The notes beneath the pieces are model-generated. The model did no database searches, had not been told where the DNA came from, and saw only the letters and a list, made by a program, of their open reading frames with translations. A stretch of 64,000 nucleotides of DNA. Source: Gluconacetobacter azotocaptans. Its GTDB lineage: Bacteria > Pseudomonadota > Alphaproteobacteria > Acetobacterales > Acetobacteraceae. Shown piece by piece: positions 58,324 through 64,000 of this stretch (positions are counted from its first letter, which is position 1; each line of letters opens with the position of its first letter). The translations under genes and the position numbers were made by a program. The DNA lies in assembly GCF_014174355.1 (NCBI RefSeq), contig NZ_JABEQF010000003.1, forward strand, positions 248,001 through 312,000. Direction: 5' to 3'.

Positions 58324-60858
58324 TTACTCGGGCAGGGAAATCGAATTTATCGAGGACGTTACTTCCTGACGCTTTGTCAGCAGCTTGAACACGCGCTCGC
58401 TGTTATGTTCCATCTGCCTGTCCCCGACCCGGTCGGTGATCCAATCCAGCGTGGGCCGATCACCCGCCTGCGCGGCGTCCGACGCCAGACGAAGCGCAAG
58501 AGCCTGCTGTTTCCTTGTCAGCGGGTTTTTCTTCGGGATTTCGGTTTCCGCGATCCTGCGCACATCGCGCACCGCCGCGGCCCACTCGTCCTTCCCTTCA
58601 TGAATGCGCGCACTCATGTCCAGCGCGGCCATGTTCGTATCCCCCCGCAGCAGGGAAAGGGAGGCCGTCTGGTCGCCCGTCGCCAGGGCTATCTTTGCCA
58701 ATATCCTGCGTTCGTTCGCTTTCAGCTCAACCGGAAGACCGGGATCGTCCGTTCTTGCCAGTGCCTCCGCCGCGTCCTTCGGCAGGTTCCTCGCGATATC
58801 GGCGTTCGCAAGCTCCTCGCCCGCCAGCGCGCGGACAGCAGGAGAATCAAGCATCGGGATTGCGTCGGAGAACGCCTGGGCCGCTTCGTCCGGCAGCCCG
58901 AGCGCAAGAAGCATCTTGCCATAGGGAACCAGAATGTCCCCCTTCTTCGGCCCGGGCGGCAGCTCCGGCAGATGCGCCCTCAGCAGCGCCGTATTGTGCA
59001 GCAGGCTGCCCTGGTCCGTTCCCTTTGCCCCTGCGTCGGCAATCTCGGCAAGGGTCTGGAAAAGAAGCGGAGCGACCATATCGTGCGATACCAGGGACGA
59101 TGCGGCCTGCGCCTGATCAATGGCGGTCAGCGCGTCGCTCCATTTTTCCATCCGTCCATACACATCGGCCTGCAACAGACGCACGGCGGCTTCCCGGCCG
59201 GCCAGACGTGCGTCCGGGATCATGGAGCCGAACTGCTCGGCTGCCGAGTCGGGGGTTATGCGACCATCGGCAAGGTCGAGCGAGATCACCTGCTCGAGGG
59301 CCTTTTCGGAAATGATCGGGTTCCTGTTGTCGACCAGCTTCCGGAACGCCGCGTAGGCCCGGTCGCGTTTGCCGGTCCGCAATTCCTTGAACGCGGCGGC
59401 CAGCAGGTACGGTGCGCCTGCCGGCATGCCGTCCAGCGCGGACAGCTCATCCGGTGACCCGTAGCGCCCGATCTCTTCGGCGGCGATCGGAAGAACGATA
59501 TCACGCACGGTATCGGGATAGTTTTTCAGCCTTGCGAAATCCCGCGCCAGAAGGGACGCGGCTTCCGTGTCATGCCCCCCCGTGGACGCTAGATAAAGAC
59601 CGCGCCAGACCTGCGTCGCACGCACCTGGTCGTCCGGCCATGGTCCGGCCAGCAAGGACGCTTCTTCCGTGCTCCCGCTGAGCAGTTCGGACGCCGCGAG
59701 AAGGAACCGGACATCCGACCGGGCCCCTTCTTCCGGGTCATCCTGCAGGGCGACGGTCAGGATGCCGCGCGCTTCCACGAAGGCTCCGGCGCCGAATGCG
59801 GCCCGTGCGGCGTCAAGGCGGCGCGCGAAGCGCTGTGCCGGCTGGGAATCCGCGGCGGCGATGGTCGCATTATGGAAGCGTGCCCCAAGCGCCTTGCCCG
59901 AAAGGTTTCGAAGGTCCAGCCAGTGCAGGTCGACGTCACTGCCGTAGACCGCCGCCGCACTGTCGGGAACGGATGTGCCGGACGAGGTCAGAAGGGCGCC
60001 CTCGGGCGTCGCCTTCAGGCCGATGTCCGGAGACCGGGCCGCAACGACCACCCCCTCCGTCGTCGGCCACACGTCGTACCCGTCTCCGTTTCGAAGCGAA
60101 AGGATGCCGCCGTCGTCACTTGCCGAGGTGCCGACAAGAAGTCGCGCGCCCGAGGTCGGGTCGGTGATCGAGAGCACGCGCCCAGGCCGGCGCATCGGGT
60201 ACAGGATGCCCCCGCTGTCGCCCTGCCGCGGGTTGATGACGGGCCTGTCGTTGTAATCGGCTTCGGGCGGGGGCTTGTCTCCAAGCACCCATCCTTCGGA
60301 CTGCTGCGACAGGTAGAGATGCCGGGTGTCGGGAAGGCGCACCTGAATCACGGTGGCATCGGGCAGGGTATTGACGGTGAGTGTCGAGAAGATGCCGTCG
60401 CCGCGCAACGCGCTGGTGTCCATCGGCTCGGCATTGTCGACGACGATGACGAAATTGTCGCCACTAGGGAACCCGGCGATTCCCATGTGCGGAGGCAGCG
60501 GTATCAGAACGCGATTCCGCGAGGGTTCGGCCTGAGGCGGCACGTTCGCCCCCGTGGCGGCGGTCGTGGCCGTGGTCCTGACCCTGGCGTTCCTGCTCCT
60601 GTTGCCGGCGCCCGCCTTCGAAGGCGGGGCAGGAACATCAAGAACCGTCGCCTTCCATGAAGACGGCAGTCCTTTCGGGAGCCCCGCTTCGGAGGGATCG
60701 TTATCCTGCGGCGCGCCTTGCACCTGGGTCGGGGCAGGGGCAGAGGTGGGGGCGGGGTGGCGCCCGGCGGCCATCACCGGAGTCATAGCCGAGCATGACA
60801 GCAGCATGATAACCGGAAGCGCGATGCGACCTCTCACGCGCGAGGCTTTGAAATGCAC
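58324..60858 (-). CDS. Large secreted repeat protein of unknown function
   Basis: An 844-residue exported protein. A signal peptide (about 1-31, ending VMAAG) is followed by a Pro/Ala-rich linker to about 110, a beta-rich part (110-330; PLPPHMGIAGFPSGDNFVIVVD) and a long alpha-helical part (340-844) with TPR-like helix pairs such as ARRLDAARAAFGAGAFVEAR and MLLALGLPDEAAQAFSDAI. I do not recognise the family. It lies beside MotE and FlaF genes and may be part of the motility locus, perhaps a periplasmic motor or export factor. Confidence 0.75.
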   Translation of the reverse strand: MHFKASRVRGRIALPVIMLLSCSAMTPVMAAGRHPAPTSAPAPTQVQGAPQDNDPSEAGLPKGLPSSWKATVLDVPAPPSKAGAGNRSRNARVRTTATTAATGANVPPQAEPSRNRVLIPLPPHMGIAGFPSGDNFVIVVDNAEPMDTSALRGDGIFSTLTVNTLPDATVIQVRLPDTRHLYLSQQSEGWVLGDKPPPEADYNDRPVINPRQGDSGGILYPMRRPGRVLSITDPTSGARLLVGTSASDDGGILSLRNGDGYDVWPTTEGVVVAARSPDIGLKATPEGALLTSSGTSVPDSAAAVYGSDVDLHWLDLRNLSGKALGARFHNATIAAADSQPAQRFARRLDAARAAFGAGAFVEARGILTVALQDDPEEGARSDVRFLLAASELLSGSTEEASLLAGPWPDDQVRATQVWRGLYLASTGGHDTEAASLLARDFARLKNYPDTVRDIVLPIAAEEIGRYGSPDELSALDGMPAGAPYLLAAAFKELRTGKRDRAYAAFRKLVDNRNPIISEKALEQVISLDLADGRITPDSAAEQFGSMIPDARLAGREAAVRLLQADVYGRMEKWSDALTAIDQAQAASSLVSHDMVAPLLFQTLAEIADAGAKGTDQGSLLHNTALLRAHLPELPPGPKKGDILVPYGKMLLALGLPDEAAQAFSDAIPMLDSPAVRALAGEELANADIARNLPKDAAEALARTDDPGLPVELKANERRILAKIALATGDQTASLSLLRGDTNMAALDMSARIHEGKDEWAAAVRDVRRIAETEIPKKNPLTRKQQALALRLASDAAQAGDRPTLDWITDRVGDRQMEHNSERVFKLLTKRQEVTSSINSISLPE

Positions 60859-61029
60859 GTGTCGTCAATCCTGAAGGCTGAATGCCTGGGCGCTGTGGCG
60901 AAAATCATCCGCAGCCCGGTTCGTCGGTGACGGCGCATGAAGCGATGATGACCGACGGCGGCGAAACGAAGGCACCCACCCTACGCGTGATGAACCCATC
61001 TGACGGAACCGCGCACGTGCGGGCGCCGG

Positions 61030-61278
61030 TCAGGCGAGCAGGTTGACGAAACTTGCCGTTGCGGAATTCTGCTTGTGCGACGTCGTCGAGGGAATGATCT
61101 GTCCCGTCGCATCGAACTGTGCGGACGACGTCGACCCATCGACATTTCTGGACACGATATTCATGCCGGTGGCCGCCGCATGTTCCGGCTTCGCGGCCCG
61201 ATAGGCCGCATGCGTCATTTCCGTGGTCGCTGCACGCATGCTGGAAGCCAGCGCCGCGGCCGCCGAAGTGTCTGCCAT
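61030..61278 (-). CDS. Small Ala/Thr-rich hypothetical protein
   Basis: An 82-residue protein with an N-terminal amphipathic helix (AAAALASSMRAATTEMTHAAY) and an Asn/Ser/Thr-rich C-terminus. No signal peptide. It resembles small proteins next to flagellar genes, but I cannot name a family. The sequence before the start (AGGGCGATAAAG) holds a weak ribosome binding site. Confidence 0.5.
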   Translation of the reverse strand: MADTSAAAALASSMRAATTEMTHAAYRAAKPEHAAATGMNIVSRNVDGSTSSAQFDATGQIIPSTTSHKQNSATASFVNLLA

Positions 61279-62326
61279 CTTTATCGCCCTTCAAAGTCGG
61301 AGAAAGAACAGGGAAAGCAAAGATCTTCCCGGCAGAGAAGCCGAAACGGACCGAACGGCAAACGTGCCGCCGGATTGTAGCTTCCTGCTTTATGATCCCT
61401 GTCAGGCACGATGCGTCTTTCCTGGTTCATCATGTTCCGGCAGCGACCGCTGACCCCCGGCATCGACAGGACCGTCCACAACGGCCGCCATGCCATGAGC
61501 CATGGCTGACCTATACCACCTCAGATTATGGGATGGCCATGCCTTAGCCAAGGTGTTTTTTGGCCTCTGTCCCCCGTCCTTTCCCACGGAGCAAATATTT
61601 AAGAAATGTAACGATGCGGGCCGGTGATAGAGTGCGGACCTGACGCAATGGATCTGAGGCCGATCCGCAGTAACCGTGAAAATTTGGAAAATGGCTGCCA
61701 TTCTGCCGTTGGCGAATGCGCAAACGAATTTCAGCGTCGGGACACGGCCAGCGATTACCGCGACGGCACGCCCGTTGGCCCGATCACCGACCTTTCCACG
61801 GCGGGGGCGAGAGGTTCAGGCTGATGCTGAAAATTCTGCATGGCTTGACAGGAGCGACCATTCCACCCCATCAGTATTCTGTACGACGTCTGATTTTCTG
61901 CTTACGAGGGCTAGCAATACAGGCCGAACCGCAACGCTGCCGATCCAGGGGTGTGAGGGGGCCGGACCGCCGGGAATGGACGGCGCGAGCATGGCCAGGC
62001 AGGGAAAATCCAAGGGAAGTGGTATGAGGGACGGTGATCATGTGTTCGGCAGGGCGACTGGGCCGGACCAGACCAGCCGGGGGCTGTCCAGCCGTTCTCC
62101 ATGGGCGACGCGCGCATGACGTTACGTCCCCCGTTCCGCAGGCTGTGGCAGCGGATCGCGGCAGGTGGCATAACCGGCACAGATGGTATAAGTAGCGTGG
62201 ACCGGCGTTCGGCAGGGCAATACCTGATGGACAGCCTGTGGACTGTATAAATATTCGTGCCCTTGGCCGGTGCCGGGGACATTGCTTGTGGCAGCCGTCA
62301 GAAAACCACGAGTGGACCAGGTCGTG
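61279..62326. other. About 1 kb with no confident gene
   Basis: Several open frames exist (for example 61676-62119 on + and 61871-62332 on -), but none has a good start, recognisable motif or family. Base composition is mixed, with AT-rich patches near 61590-61610 (AAATATTTAAGAAATGTAAC) and 62241-62252 (TGTATAAATATT), the latter a possible -10 region for the MotE-like gene. It may hold promoters, a small RNA or a decayed gene. Confidence 0.45.
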
Positions 62327-63295
62327 ATGCAAATACCCCGTCTGTCATTCGGAAAACTTGTACCCATTTCGTCAAGCCTGATGACGCTTCTGCTGGCGAT
62401 GAACATGCATGCGCTTGCCAGCCACTTTAAAGACGATGGCGCGGACGCGACCGAGCCGACCATCATGCCTCAGGCCCAGGCAGCGGAAGGGCCGGCTGCC
62501 GGGACGGGTTCGGACGATCCTCAGCCGTCCGGCCAGGATTCCCCGACCCAGGCCGGCGGCAGGGAGGCCATCAAAAGCACCAATGATGCCCAGGGGTGGA
62601 TGTCCCTTCTGACGTCCGATGAGAACGGCACAGCCGTAAACGCGGTTTCCCCCTCCGCGCAGGCGAAGAAGGCGTCCGCGTCCGAAGGGGGGTGCCAGCC
62701 GGGCGTGCCCTGCGCAAGAACAGCATCGGCGGCGACCGGCCCGGACGGGGATGTCGATCCCAAGGTCGGCAAGGCCGAGGCGGACCTGGTCAGGGATATT
62801 CTGGCGCGCCGATCCGGCATCGACAGTGAACAGAAGACTCTGGACGATCAGAGGCATGTCCTCAATGCGGCCAATGCCGCGCTTGACCAGCGAATGCGCG
62901 ACCTCGACGCGTCCATGGCGCAGCTTGCCCAAAAGCAGGCGGCACAACGCGAGATCATGCTGGCCGAGACCGACAGGCTGGTGAGGATATACGAGGACAT
63001 GCCCGCCAAGGAGGCTGCGGCGGTCTTCAACATCATGGATATCCATGTGCTGGTGTCTCTCGCCAACACGATGAGCCCTCGGAAGGTTTCAGCCATCATG
63101 GGGTACATGACGCCGGAACGTGTGAACCTGGTTTCACAATTCCTGGCTGGCGTGAGGAGTTTCCACACGACCCATGCATCGGACGACGGCAAGGCGGAGC
63201 AGGCGGCCGATATCGGGGCATCGCCCTGGTGGTCGCGGAACCCGCCCACGCAGCGGCTGGCCGAGCAGGGGCCGCTGAAACCTTCGCGGCAATAG
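62327..63295 (+). CDS. MotE-like flagellar protein (MgtE-N/FliG-like domain)
   Basis: A 322-residue protein with an N-terminal membrane anchor (about residues 10-32), a low-complexity Ala/Gly/Pro segment (40-165), a coiled coil (170-225) and a terminal domain YEDMPAKEAAAVFNIMD followed by MSPRKVSAIMGYMTPERV, which matches MotE and the N-domain of MgtE. MotE is a periplasmic chaperone that stabilises MotC at the flagellar motor. ATG 62327 or GTG 62324 starts the anchor. Confidence 0.8.
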   Translation: MQIPRLSFGKLVPISSSLMTLLLAMNMHALASHFKDDGADATEPTIMPQAQAAEGPAAGTGSDDPQPSGQDSPTQAGGREAIKSTNDAQGWMSLLTSDENGTAVNAVSPSAQAKKASASEGGCQPGVPCARTASAATGPDGDVDPKVGKAEADLVRDILARRSGIDSEQKTLDDQRHVLNAANAALDQRMRDLDASMAQLAQKQAAQREIMLAETDRLVRIYEDMPAKEAAAVFNIMDIHVLVSLANTMSPRKVSAIMGYMTPERVNLVSQFLAGVRSFHTTHASDDGKAEQAADIGASPWWSRNPPTQRLAEQGPLKPSRQ

Positions 63296-63457
63296 CCATG
63301 AACCTCGCCGGGTTTGTCACGGGGGAACGCGTCCCGGAGTGACGGCCAAAGGCGGGTCAGGATGGTCAGGATCGTGGGCCAGGTGTAGAAACGGTTTGTG
63401 GTGACACGCCAGAATTTCATAACCGATGGTAAAGAGTAACGGACGGCAGACGGTGCG

Positions 63458-63859
63458 ATGATGACTCACCCCGCAATGAAGGCTTACCGCAGCGTCGCGG
63501 ACACTTCCCTGACAGGAAGACAGGCCGACGCAGCATGTTTCAAAATGCTCGCCAATGAACTTGAGACCGCCGCGGCGAGTGCCGATCCGACTGTCCGGCT
63601 GAAGGCTCTGTCGAGGCATCAGCGGCTCTGGTCGATGATTATGAAGGTGAATGCCCTGGATGCAGGCCTCACCCCGCTCGATGAGCGCAAACTTTTTGTC
63701 ACTCTGGCAAATCAGGCCCAGAGATACGCGATCAAGGCCATGCTGGAGCCCGATTTGCCTCTCACCCCCTTGATTGAGATCGCGGAAAACGTTCGCTCCG
63801 GTCTGGAGGCAGTCGTGAGCGACAGTGAGCAGGAATTCAACACCGACATCCATCTCTAA
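63458..63859 (+). CDS. flaF: Flagellar biosynthesis regulator FlaF
   Basis: A 133-residue protein matching FlaF: AYRSVADTSLTGRQADAACFKMLANEL, then RLKALSRHQRLWSMIMK, LDERKLFVTLANQAQRYAI and LIEIAENVRSGLEAV. In alphaproteobacteria FlaF acts with FlbT on flagellin production and secretion. ATG 63458, 63461 and 63476 are possible. Downstream sequence to the window end may be the leader of another flagellar gene. Confidence 0.87.
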   Translation: MMTHPAMKAYRSVADTSLTGRQADAACFKMLANELETAAASADPTVRLKALSRHQRLWSMIMKVNALDAGLTPLDERKLFVTLANQAQRYAIKAMLEPDLPLTPLIEIAENVRSGLEAVVSDSEQEFNTDIHL

Positions 63860-64000
63860 GGCAACGGCAGGCGGGGCCACCGAAGCGGAGAGGCGTCTGA
63901 GGCAGGTTACGCGGCCCTTCTTGGCCGCATTGCCCGCGAATGATCGTTCAGAGAAAAACGGCCGCGTCGCACGCGGGTCCCGAATCTTCGGGAAGGAAAC
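63860..64000. other. Window end, downstream of flaF
   Basis: No start of a gene is visible in these 141 bases. A GGGTCCCGAATCTTCGGGA stem near 63976-63994 and a GGAAGGAAA run at the edge could be a leader and ribosome binding site for the next gene. Confidence 0.3.

Noticed and set aside
61676-62119. A 147-codon plus-strand frame
   Set aside because: No ribosome binding site, motif or plausible composition; left as part of the unassigned spacer.

Overview
This is a GC-rich window from an alphaproteobacterium, most likely of the Acetobacteraceae (Gluconacetobacter or a close relative). The evidence is indirect: hemE and maf diverge from one intergenic region, HPr kinase is the short alphaproteobacterial form, UPF0262 and FlaF are present, the ATP synthase F0 operon carries both b and b' genes and lacks F1 genes, and GC-rich hairpin repeats recur between genes. 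Species assignment is inference.

Layout. 1-3.4 kb: two tandem Tat-type FAD oxidoreductases (the first cut by the window edge) facing an XRE-cupin regulator. 3.5-7.7 kb: tesA-like esterase divergent from a ybbA-ybbP ABC pair. 7.8-11.8 kb: a pentad-repeat mini-protein, tRNA-Ala(GGC), maf, a candidate replication origin, then hemE, a HAD phosphatase and hemJ. 11.8-19.2 kb: aldose epimerase, SRAP protein, DUF2171, PsiE, a MocR regulator divergent from a LysE exporter and an Asp/Glu racemase, and a MASE1 diguanylate cyclase. 19.4-28.2 kb: tRNA-Ala(CGC), YggT, a polyol dehydrogenase, UPF0303, then a possible catabolic cluster (Gfo/Idh/MocA, MHS transporter, FAH-type hydratase, 2-hydroxyacid dehydrogenase), UPF0262 and RidA. 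28.4-32.7 kb: hprK-rapZ-EIIA-HPr-EI, a regulatory phosphotransfer chain with no sugar permease. 32.8-35 kb: pabB-pabC. 35-40.3 kb: TonB receptor, purH, a secreted protein. 40.6-45.6 kb: atpI-B-E-F'-F, then two glycosyltransferases. 45.7-49.7 kb: a TPP riboswitch, a TonB receptor and a ThiY-like binding protein whose signal-peptide region holds an in-frame palindromic element. 49.8-58.3 kb: small membrane proteins, an EAL phosphodiesterase, AraC with an EamA exporter, an MFS transporter, an ABM monooxygenase, a lipoprotein. 58.3-64 kb: a large unknown secreted protein, then MotE-like and FlaF genes, which look like the edge of a flagellar locus.

Three things stand out. (1) The maf-hemE intergenic region has DnaA-like boxes, an AT-rich tract and a dense cluster of GTAC tetramers, as expected of oriC in this class. 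(2) A 160-bp element with perfect 16-bp terminal inverted repeats sits in frame inside the thiamin-precursor binding protein. (3) About ten copies of a modular repeat built from short GGGC/GCCC hairpins lie between genes; some abut start codons and one encodes the C-terminal tail of a regulator. I saw no prophage, CRISPR array or complete insertion sequence.
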